From Sphingobacteriaceae bacterium (GTDB lineage: Bacteria; Bacteroidota; Bacteroidia; B-17B0; Aurantibacillaceae): 50,648 nt of DNA. The notes under the pieces were generated by a model. That model was given only the letters and a program-made list of their open reading frames with translations. It was not told the DNA's origin and made no database searches. The stretch is taken from contig JAHEYG010000012.1 of assembly GCA_023251725.1 (NCBI GenBank), forward strand, positions 1-50,648, read 5' to 3'. The translations under genes were made by a program, and so were the position numbers. Positions 42,738 to 50,647 of this stretch are shown here, one piece after another. Within the stretch, counting starts at the first letter, position 1. Each line of letters begins with the position of its first letter.

Positions 42738-43865
42738 CTATTTCCAATTTGGTTTTAAAACAAAACTCAGCATTGTAATTATTAAAACATAAACGCTATA
42801 CAAAGGACTTAAAGGTAAAAACCAAAGCCATTGTACAGGCCTTTTAAAATAGCCAGATGCTAAAAATAATAACAAAAAATCAATTAAAAACCTCGATAAA
42901 ATAAAAAATAGACCAAAAAGCGGTAAATGCAGTGTAAAAGCCGCTTTTAAGAGGAAGAACAGGGTAAAAAAATGTACTAAAAATACGATTAAACCCAATA
43001 ATGCGTTGGTTTGATTTGGATTGGCATTGAATTTGGAGGCCCAGCGAACTTTTTGTTGAAGCAGATTTGTAAAAGTTTTTTGCGGATAAGTAATAATGGA
43101 AGCATTTTTTTGTTTGAGATAAGAAATTTTTTGAGAATTTATTTTTTTGGCGTCTTCCAAAAATAAAACATCATCGCCTGAAAGAATTTTTTCGTGGCTT
43201 TTATATCCATTAGTTTTTTCAAATAATTTTTTTGAGAAAGCTAAGTTGGCGCCGTTGCATAAAAAAGCTTTTTTGTAAAAAGCAAAACCTCCAGCAATAA
43301 CAGCTAAGGCATTATTTTCGAAAATTTGTAATTGAGACAATACGGACCCTGAGCTTGTAGAAGGGTCGATTTCAACGGGAGCGATTATAAATTGTGATTG
43401 TGTTTGCTCATAAAATGTTACTATTGTTTTTAACCAGCTTGCATCATTGGTAAAAGTATCTGCATCACGGGTAATAATTAATTCGGCTCCGCTGGCTTGT
43501 ATGGCTTTGGTGATGGAATTTTTTTTGCCTTCTTTTTGGGAATTGCTTATTATTTGGAAACGAAAATTTTGTGAGCGCAAACTGTTGGTTGCTTTTGTAA
43601 GTGTAGAATCTTCGGAAGCATCGTTCACTAAAATAATTTCCAATAATTCTTTATCAAAATTTTGAATGTAAATTGAATTCAAACAAGCTTCAATATTATT
43701 TTCCTCGTTACGCGCGCAAATAATAATGCAAGTATTAGTTTTATTGATGACATTTTCGGGAAGAGAAAAAGTTTTTGTCTTAATAAATCCAATAGCGCCA
43801 AATAATAAAAATCCTACATAAGAAATTAGGGTTAGTAAAATAATTATTTTAATGGCGAGCATCAT
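42738..43865 (-). CDS. membrane-associated GT2 glycosyltransferase
   Basis: An N-terminal transmembrane helix (about 5-25) precedes a GT-A catalytic domain: CIIICARNEENNI (about 45-57), LVNDASEDST (about 79-88), the metal motif ITRDADTF (about 129-136), GDDVLFLED (about 230-238) and the QQKVRWASK motif (about 270-278) typical of processive or hydrophobic-acceptor enzymes. Three C-terminal helices follow. The 375-aa protein includes an in-frame DPSTSSGS peptide (about 167-174) encoded by a palindromic repeat inserted in the catalytic region. It overlaps the upstream flippase-like gene by 4 nt. Confidence 0.88.
   Translation of the reverse strand: MMLAIKIIILLTLISYVGFLLFGAIGFIKTKTFSLPENVINKTNTCIIICARNEENNIEACLNSIYIQNFDKELLEIILVNDASEDSTLTKATNSLRSQNFRFQIISNSQKEGKKNSITKAIQASGAELIITRDADTFTNDASWLKTIVTFYEQTQSQFIIAPVEIDPSTSSGSVLSQLQIFENNALAVIAGGFAFYKKAFLCNGANLAFSKKLFEKTNGYKSHEKILSGDDVLFLEDAKKINSQKISYLKQKNASIITYPQKTFTNLLQQKVRWASKFNANPNQTNALLGLIVFLVHFFTLFFLLKAAFTLHLPLFGLFFILSRFLIDFLLLFLASGYFKRPVQWLWFLPLSPLYSVYVLIITMLSFVLKPNWK
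43345..43367 (-). repeat. palindromic dispersed-repeat-like element inside the GT2 coding region
   Basis: The sequence GACCCTGAGCTTGTAGAAGG continues to AAGGGTC. It has inverted GACCCT/AGGGTC ends and closely resembles the CCCTTCGACAAGCTCAGGG-type dispersed repeat common in Bacteroidota genomes. Read in frame on the minus strand it encodes DPSTSSGS. Confidence 0.75.
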
Positions 43866-44830
43866 TTTTTAAAAAAACTAAATTCAAATTTTTCTTTTAC
43901 AATTATTATATATCCCACAATGCTTGGCAAAACAATATTCATTAGCCATAATAAAACCGCAGTAATTACCAGAGCAACTTCCGGAATATTTAAATTAGTA
44001 AACACCAATAAAGCTATTGCAGCACGAATGGCGGGTTCAATAAAACTAATCATTGGCAGCGCAGTGGTTAATAAAAAATAAATGCAAATCGATAAAAACA
44101 AATCAGTGCCAAGCGAACCATTATAAAATAATTTTAACAGCAATAAAAACTGAATGATAAAAACCGAATATCTTAGAAGAGAATACAAAAACAATTTCCG
44201 AATAAGTGCTTTTGTAAATTCATAAGGCAAAATTTTTCCTGTAATAACTTTTCCGAATTTTTTTAATATCCAATGCTGAATGTAATTGAAATTAAAAATA
44301 AAAAAATAAAATACAATTAATAGCACAATGCAAAAAATACCCGCGAGCCAAACGTAAAAAGTAGGAATAGTAATTTGTTGCTGCATTTTAAACACCAATG
44401 ACAGTAAGCCAAAAACAATTGTAACCGCCAATTGAAACATGCCATTGGCAAAATGCAGCATGGCAATGGTGGGACGGTTTTCAATCTTAAAAAATAAAAT
44501 TTTGGCAAAAAATTCGGTCGCGCGCCCGGGTGCTAAATTGCCAACGCAAATACCCGCGTAAACCGATTGCATGGCTTTTGATAATGAAATGGATTCGATG
44601 GGTTTTGTAATTTGCTGCCATTTGTAGCTTTCGATTCCCCAATTAACAGGAATGAGAATTATACAGAGTAGGCAGAAGCAGTAGGCAATGGGTGAGTTAA
44701 AAATTCCGTTTAAGAATTCTAATTTCTCGGTAGTAAAATCGTTTTTTAGCCGCGAATAAATTAATATAAAACTGCCTATGCCGACGGCAATTTTAAGGAT
44801 CCATGTTATTATGTTTTTATATTGATTCAA
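43862..44830 (-). CDS. lysylphosphatidylglycerol synthase/flippase-like membrane protein (UPF0104 type)
   Basis: This 322-residue integral membrane protein has about eight helices and resembles the N-terminal flippase part of MprF-like proteins (LPG_synthase_TM) without the aminoacyl-transferase domain. Typical are the early ESYKWQQI segment (about 68-75), GICVGNLAPGRATEFFAK (about 93-110), and the late conserved ALPMISFIEPAIRAAIAL segment (about 255-272). Such proteins are found with glycosyltransferases and may move lipid-linked substrates. It heads the three-gene operon with the GT2 and the permease, and is divergent from ruvC across a 42-base gap. Confidence 0.8.
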   Translation of the reverse strand: MNQYKNIITWILKIAVGIGSFILIYSRLKNDFTTEKLEFLNGIFNSPIAYCFCLLCIILIPVNWGIESYKWQQITKPIESISLSKAMQSVYAGICVGNLAPGRATEFFAKILFFKIENRPTIAMLHFANGMFQLAVTIVFGLLSLVFKMQQQITIPTFYVWLAGIFCIVLLIVFYFFIFNFNYIQHWILKKFGKVITGKILPYEFTKALIRKLFLYSLLRYSVFIIQFLLLLKLFYNGSLGTDLFLSICIYFLLTTALPMISFIEPAIRAAIALLVFTNLNIPEVALVITAVLLWLMNIVLPSIVGYIIIVKEKFEFSFFKK

Positions 44831-44872
44831 AAAGAAATATAATATTCGCCTAAATTTACATTTTTAATAGAT

Positions 44873-45427
44873 ATGGCCACTGATAGAATTATATTAGGAA
44901 TTGATCCCGGCACCATTATTATGGGATACGGCCTTGTTCATATTAAAAACAGCAAGCCCGAATTAATTAGCAGCGGTGTTATTAAGCTGGAGAAATTGGA
45001 TGATCACGCATTGCGATTGCAAAAAATATTTGAACGCACCATTGGTATAATTGAAGAATATCATCCCGATGAATTAGCCATTGAAGCGCCGTTTTTTGGA
45101 AAAAATGTGCAAAGTATGCTTAAGTTGGGAAGAGCGCAAGGCGTTGCCATTGCGGCGGCATTAAGTAAAAAAATTCCAATTACAGAATACTCTCCCAAAA
45201 AAATAAAAATGGCCATTACCGGAAATGGAAATGCCAGTAAAGAACAAGTGTCGGCCATGTTGCAGCAGTTATTAAATTTTAAAAATAAAAACGAGCATTT
45301 AGATGCAACGGATGCTTTAGGTGCAGCAATGTGTCACTTTTTTCAGAATAAAATTACCGCTTCCGGCAAAAAATCTTATACCGGCTGGAAAGCTTTTTTA
45401 ACTGATAATCCGAAGAGGGAGGGTTAA
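44873..45427 (+). CDS. ruvC: Holliday junction resolvase RuvC
   Basis: RuvC is the nuclease that resolves Holliday junctions with RuvAB. The four acidic catalytic positions are visible: Asp10 in GIDPGT, Glu in AIEAPFF (about 65-71), and the paired aspartates in [15 protein letters not shown] (about 142-156). The 184-aa length is normal. The gene ends within the last bases of the convergent paaD gene (4 nt overlap). No ruvA or ruvB is visible, as is usual in this phylum. Confidence 0.96.
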   Translation: MATDRIILGIDPGTIIMGYGLVHIKNSKPELISSGVIKLEKLDDHALRLQKIFERTIGIIEEYHPDELAIEAPFFGKNVQSMLKLGRAQGVAIAAALSKKIPITEYSPKKIKMAITGNGNASKEQVSAMLQQLLNFKNKNEHLDATDALGAAMCHFFQNKITASGKKSYTGWKAFLTDNPKREG

Positions 45428-45915
45428 ATACACTTAAAATAATCAAACGGCTCTAAACAATCTTTGCATTGGTATAAGGCTTTACAAGCGGTGCTTCCAA
45501 ATTGAGAAATTAATTTTGTGTGGGAAGATTTGCAACGCGGACAATGAACCGTTTTATGTTTTCCGCTTAGCCAAGATTTATCTTGGGTAGAATGTTCGGG
45601 TGGTGCGATTCCGTAAGCACGTAATTTTTCTTTTGCTTCGGCGCTAAGCCAGTCGGTGGTCCATGGCGGAGAATAAACAGTTGTTAATTTTATTTTTTCG
45701 AAACCATTTTTTTTGAGTGTGCTTTTAATATCATCCTCCATTTGTTTCATGGCAGGGCAGCCGCTATAGGTAGGCGTAATTTTTATTTCTATTTCATCGG
45801 CATTAAATAAAACATCTCTTATCACACCCAATTCAGTAATAGTAATTACCGGAATTTCCGGGTCGGGAATCTGGGAAAGTAATAGAAGGATATTTTCTTT
45901 ATTTAACGAAATCAT
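45424..45915 (-). CDS. paaD: phenylacetyl-CoA epoxidase subunit PaaD
   Basis: PaaD belongs to the MIP18/DUF59-like family and helps mature the metal or Fe-S centres of the phenylacetyl-CoA epoxidase. The DUF59 core is clear: [20 protein letters not shown] (about 16-35), [14 protein letters not shown] (about 48-61) with the conserved cysteine, and [10 protein letters not shown] (about 79-88). The C-terminus (about 122-163) holds a cysteine-rich zinc- or iron-binding segment with CPRCKSSH and CKDC pairs, which is typical of PaaD. It has 163 residues and ends the paa operon, with a 35-aa membrane protein gene just upstream. Confidence 0.93.
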   Translation of the reverse strand: MISLNKENILLLLSQIPDPEIPVITITELGVIRDVLFNADEIEIKITPTYSGCPAMKQMEDDIKSTLKKNGFEKIKLTTVYSPPWTTDWLSAEAKEKLRAYGIAPPEHSTQDKSWLSGKHKTVHCPRCKSSHTKLISQFGSTACKALYQCKDCLEPFDYFKCI

Positions 45916-45923
45916 TTTTTTTC

Positions 45924-45960
45924 AACACAGAGATACAGAGTTAATGAGGACACAGAGAAA
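45924..45960. repeat. degenerate CACAGAG-type repeat upstream of paaD
   Basis: The words ACACAGAG, ATACAGAG and GACACAGAG recur with a period of about 8-9 bases in the 46-base gap before paaD. Confidence 0.6.
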
Positions 45961-45961
45961 A

Positions 45962-46069
45962 TTATAAAATAAATATTGCGGCAATAATCATTATTATAAT
46001 AATTACTAAGTATTGCCACACATCAACAAAAAAGGGAGATATTTTTTTCCATTTTTCTTTAAAGGCCAT
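45962..46069 (-). CDS. 35-residue single-pass membrane protein in the paa operon
   Basis: A short frame (ATG at 46069, TAA at 45962) encodes a basic, tryptophan-containing N-terminus (MAFKEKWKKISPFFVDVW) and one strongly hydrophobic helix (about residues 20-35, LVIIIIMIIAAIFIL). It lies between paaC and paaD on the same strand, 71 bases after paaC and 46 before paaD. The biased composition (amphipathic basic start, then a helix) argues for a real membrane peptide rather than noise, but no homologue is known to me and no clear ribosome-binding site is visible. Its role is unknown. Confidence 0.5.
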   Translation of the reverse strand: MAFKEKWKKISPFFVDVWQYLVIIIIMIIAAIFIL

Positions 46070-46093
46070 TTTGTAATTTTTGTTTCACGCAAA

Positions 46094-46111
46094 TCCCGAT
46101 AGTTATTGGGA
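46094..46111. repeat. palindrome TCCCGATAGTTATTGGGA
   Basis: This is an 18-base near-palindrome between the small membrane protein gene and paaC, preceded by a TTTCACGCAAA word like that of the repeat at 1131. It resembles a dispersed Bacteroidota palindrome (TCCCGATA...TATCGGGA). Confidence 0.55.
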
Positions 46112-46140
46112 GCAGTGCAGGCAGAGTATTTGAATTAAAA

Positions 46141-46893
46141 TTACCACTTTGCATTTGGCAACATCCGCGGAAGCGTTTGCATCTCCGCCAATAAAAACCC
46201 TAAATGCTCGGTATGAATTCCTTTTTTGCCGCCGGTTTGCATAAAAGAATTTTCCGGTTTTTTTAAAATTGCTTTTTTAAGAAGTTCATCAATTTGTTTT
46301 TCCCATTTAGGTTGCAAGGCTTTTAAATCAACTGCAATTCCTTTTTTAATTAACTCTTCTTCTACTTCATCCATCTCAAATAATTCTCCTGTAAAACGCC
46401 ACAACTCATTTAATGCTTCCTGCGCTTTCTTATTACTTTCTTCAGTACCATCCCCAAAACGAATTACCCACGATGAAGTGTGCCGGTAATGATAGGTAAC
46501 TTCCTTAATGGCTTTTTGTGCAATGCCTGATAATGTTTCGTCTTTACTTTTTGATAATTCAGTATACAATAAAACATTAAATGCATCAACCAAAACTTGC
46601 CTAACAATTGTTTTAGCATAATCGCCATTAGCTTGCTCCACTAAAAGCGTATTGTAAAATTCACGCTCGTTTCTAAAATACGCTAAACTATCTTCATTAC
46701 GGTCTGCACCTTCCACCCGAGAAGCATATTCTAAAAGTGAAGTCGCGGTTCCAAAAGTATCCAATGCGATATTGGTTAATGCTAAATCTTCTTCTAAAAA
46801 CGGACCATGCCCAGTCCATTCGCTTAAGCGCTGTCCGAGAACAAGGGCATTGTCAGCAAGACGAAGAGTATATTTAAAAAGTTCTTTATTCAT
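46141..46893 (-). CDS. paaC: phenylacetyl-CoA epoxidase subunit PaaC
   Basis: PaaC is the structural, ferritin-fold partner of the catalytic subunit PaaA in the epoxidase that converts phenylacetyl-CoA to its 1,2-epoxide. Characteristic segments are LADNALVLGQRLSEWTGHGP (about 11-30), LALTNIALDTFGTATSLLEYA (about 37-57) and DAFNVLLYTEL (about 107-117), with HTEHLGFLLAEMQTLPR (about 227-243) near the C-terminus. Length is 250 aa. It is the third paa gene. An 81-base repeat-filled gap separates it from paaB. Confidence 0.96.
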   Translation of the reverse strand: MNKELFKYTLRLADNALVLGQRLSEWTGHGPFLEEDLALTNIALDTFGTATSLLEYASRVEGADRNEDSLAYFRNEREFYNTLLVEQANGDYAKTIVRQVLVDAFNVLLYTELSKSKDETLSGIAQKAIKEVTYHYRHTSSWVIRFGDGTEESNKKAQEALNELWRFTGELFEMDEVEEELIKKGIAVDLKALQPKWEKQIDELLKKAILKKPENSFMQTGGKKGIHTEHLGFLLAEMQTLPRMLPNAKW

Positions 46894-46900
46894 AATTTTG

Positions 46901-46977
46901 TTCGGTGTTTAGTGTTCGGAGTTCGGTGTTTTGTTGTCGTTTTATTCTCCCAACCCCGAACCACCAACTCCCAACTA
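46901..46977. repeat. degenerate GTTCGG/CCAACTCC repeat between paaB and paaC
   Basis: The left half has TTCGGTGT, TAGTGTTCGGAG and TTCGGTGTT units and the right half has CCCAACCCCGAACCACCAACTCCC. The right half is close to the reverse complement of such units, so the gap can fold into an imperfect hairpin. The words match the repeat after hflX. Confidence 0.65.
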
Positions 46978-47262
46978 CATGTGTCCAATCGCATCCGGTA
47001 TCTGATAAAAAGTTGGGTGACGGTAAACTTTATCATTGGCAGGTTCAAAAAACGGACCCATATCTTCGGGGCTGCTCGAAACAATTGCCGAAGACAAAAC
47101 TACCCAAAGTGACATGCCTTCGTTACGACGCGTATATAAATCACGCGCATTTTGCAAAGCCATTTCTTTATCAAAAGCGTGTAAACTGCCGCAGTGAACA
47201 AAGGGTTGTCCGGCTTTTTTTTGTACAAATACTTCCCAAATTGGTCCTTGTGAATCGCTCAT
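46975..47262 (-). CDS. paaB: phenylacetyl-CoA epoxidase subunit PaaB
   Basis: PaaB is the small 95-residue subunit that bridges PaaAC pairs in the epoxidase complex. It has the typical start PIWEVFVQKKAGQPFVHCGSL (about 8-28), the HAFDKEMALQNARDLYTRR segment (about 29-47) and EGMSLWVV (about 48-55). It lies between paaA and paaC with 54- and 81-base gaps, both filled by short repeats. Its frame ends within the repeat next to paaC, so the repeat contributes the last codon or two. Confidence 0.94.
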   Translation of the reverse strand: MSDSQGPIWEVFVQKKAGQPFVHCGSLHAFDKEMALQNARDLYTRRNEGMSLWVVLSSAIVSSSPEDMGPFFEPANDKVYRHPTFYQIPDAIGHM

Positions 47263-47265
47263 TTT

Positions 47266-47300
47266 TAGTTGATGGTTGATAGTTTATAGTTGATAGTTTT
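47266..47300. repeat. degenerate GTTGATAG-type repeat between paaA and paaB
   Basis: Units AGTTGATGG, TTGATAGTT, TATAGTTGATAGTT follow each other with a period of about 8-9 bases in the 54-base gap. Confidence 0.6.
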
Positions 47301-47316
47301 CATTGGGAAATAAAAT

Positions 47317-48255
47317 TTATGCAGCAACTGCGTCTTTATTTTTTTTCGCATACGCTGCTGCAGCGGCGCGAACCCATTCGCCTTTTTTATGCGCCTCGTT
47401 ACGCGCAGCTAAACGCTCTTTGTTGCACGGACCGTTGCCACTAATTACATTTTTAAATTCTGCCCAATTAGGTTCAGAAAAATCGTAAGCTTTTTTTGTT
47501 TCGTTATATTTTAAATTTTTATCAGGAACAGTTAAACCTAAATAATCAACCTGCTCCATAGTTTGATTGACGAAACGCTGACGTAACTGATCATTGCTTT
47601 CGCGTTTGATGCGCCATTTAATTGCATTTTCGCTATTGGGAGATTCCGCATCCGGCGGACCAAACATCATTAATGTTGGATACCACCAGCGGTTTAATGC
47701 GTCTTGCGCCATTTCTTTCTGTTCGCTTGTACCAAATGAAAGATGACACATAATTTCGTAACCCTGACGCTGATGAAAACTTTCTTCTTTGCAAATTCTA
47801 ACCATTGCCCGTGCATACGGACCGTAAGACGTTCTTTGCAACATCACCTGATTCATAATGGCAGCACCATCCACCAACCAACCTATTGCGCCAATATCGG
47901 CCCAGGTTAAAGTAGGATAATTAAAAATGGAAGAATATTTTGCTTTACCGGTGTGAAGTGCGTTTAATAATTCGTCGCGGTCGGTTCCTAAAGTTTCGGC
48001 GGCCGTGTATAAATATAAACCGTGTCCGCCTTCGTCTTGTACTTTTGCGAGTAAAACTAATTTTGAGCGTAAACTTGGCGCGCGGGTAATCCAATTTCCT
48101 TCAGGTAACATTCCCACAATTTCGGAATGTGCGTGTTGTGAAATTTGACGGATTAAATGCTTGCGGTAATTATCGGGCATCCAGTCTTTGGGCTCAATAA
48201 TTTCGTTTTTTGCCATTTTGGCTTCAAAAATATCTTCAAAATTTTTGTTTTCCAT
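47317..48255 (-). CDS. paaA: phenylacetyl-CoA epoxidase catalytic subunit PaaA
   Basis: PaaA is the di-iron catalytic subunit (bacterial multicomponent monooxygenase class) that epoxidises the ring of phenylacetyl-CoA with the help of PaaE. The diiron ligands appear in [14 protein letters not shown] (about 73-86) and [13 protein letters not shown] (about 153-165). The [11 protein letters not shown] start region and [17 protein letters not shown] (about 189-205) are PaaA hallmarks. Length is 312 aa. It heads the paa operon, 29 bases after a strong -33/-7 promoter. paaE, needed for electrons, is not in the window. Confidence 0.97.
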   Translation of the reverse strand: MENKNFEDIFEAKMAKNEIIEPKDWMPDNYRKHLIRQISQHAHSEIVGMLPEGNWITRAPSLRSKLVLLAKVQDEGGHGLYLYTAAETLGTDRDELLNALHTGKAKYSSIFNYPTLTWADIGAIGWLVDGAAIMNQVMLQRTSYGPYARAMVRICKEESFHQRQGYEIMCHLSFGTSEQKEMAQDALNRWWYPTLMMFGPPDAESPNSENAIKWRIKRESNDQLRQRFVNQTMEQVDYLGLTVPDKNLKYNETKKAYDFSEPNWAEFKNVISGNGPCNKERLAARNEAHKKGEWVRAAAAAYAKKNKDAVAA

Positions 48256-48283
48256 TTGTGTTTAATAACTAAAACGCAATATA

Positions 48284-48315
48284 CAAATTTAAGCGAAAAT
48301 GAGGGTTAAAACAAA
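48284..48315 (-). promoter_or_regulatory. Bacteroidota promoter for the paa operon (TTTG - 20 nt - TAAATTTG)
   Basis: On the minus strand TTTG (48315-48312) and TAAATTTG (48291-48284) are separated by 20 bases, a match to the Bacteroidota -33/-7 consensus. It lies 28 bases upstream of paaA. It is the best-formed promoter in the window. Confidence 0.75.
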
Positions 48316-48471
48316 TGAGAAATGTCAGCCCCAATTCTTAAACAATAATGAGTGTAATCAGGACAATAATTACTCTGCGATTTGTTTGAATGGCATTTTA
48401 AAGGTATTTTAGCTACTTGTTTGTTACGAAACCAATTATAAAAATTTTATAAAACAGGGAAATAAATTCAG

Positions 48472-50448
48472 TTGAAAAATCTAGTTTGGATATTATCAGT
48501 TTTATTTTGTGTGAGTTCAGCCTTTTGTTCTGCCCAAGGAGCATCTTATATTTGGTACTTTGGCATGAATGCGGGTTTAAATTTTCCTGGTGGGGGCGCA
48601 CCCGTTGCATTAACTAACGGATTAGTAAATACCAGTGAAGGAAGCGCATCGATTGCTGATGCTTCAGGAAATTTATTATTTTATACCGACGGAATTACTG
48701 TATGGAATAAAACACATGCGGTAATGACAAATGGTAATGCCCTTTTCGGAAATCCGTCGAGTACACAATCGGGAGTAATAATTCAAAAACCGGGAAGCAC
48801 TAATATTTATTATATTTTTACAGAAGAGGCGCAGGCAGGAGCAAACGGTTTGCGTTATTCTGAAGTTGACATGACACTTTCGGCCGGACTTGGCGCGGTT
48901 ACCGGATTAAAAAATGTGTTACTAAAAACTCCTTCGTGCGAAAAAATTACGGGCGTAAGGCATTGTAATAACGTAGATATTTGGGTGGTATCACACGATT
49001 GGAACACCAATCAATTCAGTACATTTTTGGTAACTGCTGCGGGTGTAAATGCAGTACCTGTAACAAGTAGCGGCGGATTAATTCCTACCGGAGCGGGAGG
49101 CGCGCAAGCAATTGGACAATTAAAGGCATCTCCCAATGGAAAAAAAATTGGTTCCTGCATTTGGGACGCCGCCGTAAACCGATTCGAATTATTTGATTTT
49201 AATTGTGCCACCGGAATAATTTCCAACCCAATTCTTTTGCCGCAACAAGCTGCATCCAGCGGAGCTTATGGTTGTGAGTTTTCGCCCGACGGAACAAAAT
49301 TTTATGGAACAGAAATTACACCGGGCAATATTTACCAATGGGATATGTGTGCAGGAAGCAATGCTGCCATTGCCGCTTCAGGAGTTTTCATTGGTAATTC
49401 TTCAAATAATTTTAACGGATCTTTGCAATTAGGTCCCGATAAAAAAATATATGTAGCACGTTACAATGTTCCTTGGGTAGGAGTAATTCCAAATCCAAAT
49501 GTATTAGGTGCGGGTTGCGGATATATTGATAACGGAGTTTCTTTGGCCGGAAAAAATGGCTCATTAGGATTACCCAATTTTGTAACTAGTCTTTTTATAA
49601 CGCCTTCTCCGCCTTACACTTTTACTTTAAATCCGGCAAGTGTAACTTGTTTAACTGCTTCTTTTACGGCGCCTCCCGGGCCCACCGTTAGTTGTTCGGC
49701 AATAAGCAATACTGTAACGGGGTATGTTTGGAATTTCGGTAATCCTGCTTCAGGGGCTTTAAATACCTCTACGCTAACAAATCCTACACATCTTTATCCT
49801 TCTCCGGGAACATATTCAACTTCGCTGATAATAAATTACGCGTGTGGAACAGATACAGTAAAGGCCGTAGTTACTGTTAGCGTTTGTACTGCTTTGCCAA
49901 TAGAATTGGTTTCTTTTGATGGAAATTGTTTTGATAAAAATATTCAGTTGAACTGGACAACAGCTTCTGAAAAAAATAACGATTTATTTATATTAAAAAA
50001 ATCAACCGATGGAATTTCATTTAATCCGATTGCCGAAATAAAAGGTCACGGAACAAGTTATCAATCTAATAAATATTCTTTTACTGATAGACGAATAATT
50101 TCCGGTGTTGTTTATTATTACCGGCTCACACAAAAAGATTTTGATAAAAGTGAACGCATATTAAATAATATAGTTTACGCGAATTGCGAAAAATACGGTT
50201 CAGAAATTGAAATTTTTCCTGTTCCATCGGGCAACGAAATATTTATGCTTAGCAATGATGACATAAATAATGCAACAATTGAAATTATGGATGCGATGGG
50301 GCGTAACGTAAAACAATTTAATTCGGTGGGAATTTTAAAAAACAAAAGTTTTAGTATTGATACCGATGATTTGATAAATGGCTGCTATTATATTTCTATT
50401 TCAAACTCTGAAGTCCGAATGCAGAAAAAGATAATTATTTACAAGTAA
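48472..50448 (+). CDS. T9SS-exported propeller/PKD protein of the gliding-associated type
   Basis: This is a surface-exported 658-residue protein. A signal peptide (about 1-21, FCSAQ) is followed by a WD40/YVTN-like propeller region (about 25-375) with the typical WYFGMNAG start, SIADASGNLLFYTDGITVWN and repeated SPDGTKFYG-type motifs. A PKD domain (about 385-475, ending HLYPSPGTYSTSL), a fibronectin-like domain from LPIELVSFDG (about 478-570), and a type A sorting domain (FPVPSGNEIF, about 582-658, ending KKIIIYK) complete it. The start is a TTG at 48472; no ATG precedes a signal peptide. It is divergent from paaA. The cargo role is unknown. Confidence 0.88.
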   Translation: MKNLVWILSVLFCVSSAFCSAQGASYIWYFGMNAGLNFPGGGAPVALTNGLVNTSEGSASIADASGNLLFYTDGITVWNKTHAVMTNGNALFGNPSSTQSGVIIQKPGSTNIYYIFTEEAQAGANGLRYSEVDMTLSAGLGAVTGLKNVLLKTPSCEKITGVRHCNNVDIWVVSHDWNTNQFSTFLVTAAGVNAVPVTSSGGLIPTGAGGAQAIGQLKASPNGKKIGSCIWDAAVNRFELFDFNCATGIISNPILLPQQAASSGAYGCEFSPDGTKFYGTEITPGNIYQWDMCAGSNAAIAASGVFIGNSSNNFNGSLQLGPDKKIYVARYNVPWVGVIPNPNVLGAGCGYIDNGVSLAGKNGSLGLPNFVTSLFITPSPPYTFTLNPASVTCLTASFTAPPGPTVSCSAISNTVTGYVWNFGNPASGALNTSTLTNPTHLYPSPGTYSTSLIINYACGTDTVKAVVTVSVCTALPIELVSFDGNCFDKNIQLNWTTASEKNNDLFILKKSTDGISFNPIAEIKGHGTSYQSNKYSFTDRRIISGVVYYYRLTQKDFDKSERILNNIVYANCEKYGSEIEIFPVPSGNEIFMLSNDDINNATIEIMDAMGRNVKQFNSVGILKNKSFSIDTDDLINGCYYISISNSEVRMQKKIIIYK

Positions 50449-50545
50449 AACCCTTGTAATCTTTGACGAATTAATTCAAATTTATTTATTGCCTTAACAA
50501 ATATTTTCTGCCGCTATTAATTTCTGCTTATACCAATTATAATTA

Positions 50546-50647
50546 TTAATTAGTCCAATTTAATTTTGAAAAAACATATTCAAACCCGCATGTTTTTTTT
50601 ATACTGTCATTGGTGAGAATTTGTATTTTATCTGTGATGAAGGCGCT
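50546..50647 (-). CDS. partial hypothetical protein, C-terminal end at window edge
   Basis: The last hundred bases hold a minus-strand frame, open from the window edge to a TAA at 50546-50548, reading SAFITDKIQILTND then KKTCGFEYVFSKLNW. The codons look protein-like, but only about 33 residues are visible and no family can be named. It could be chance. It would be convergent with the propeller gene before it. Confidence 0.35.
   Translation of the reverse strand, partial: SAFITDKIQILTNDSIKKTCGFEYVFSKLNWTN

Noticed and set aside
46905-47279. 124-residue plus-strand frame over paaB and the paaB-paaC gap
   Set aside because: It is antisense to paaB, and its start is made of the short repeat.
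45924-47300. CRISPR array in the paa gaps
   Set aside because: Repeat units are only 7-9 bases, degenerate and without spacers of constant length, and no cas gene is near.
50569-50601. AAAAAACAT...ATGTTTTTT hairpin resembling a terminator
   Set aside because: The stem is almost all A-T and lies in a probable coding end, so a terminator call is not safe.
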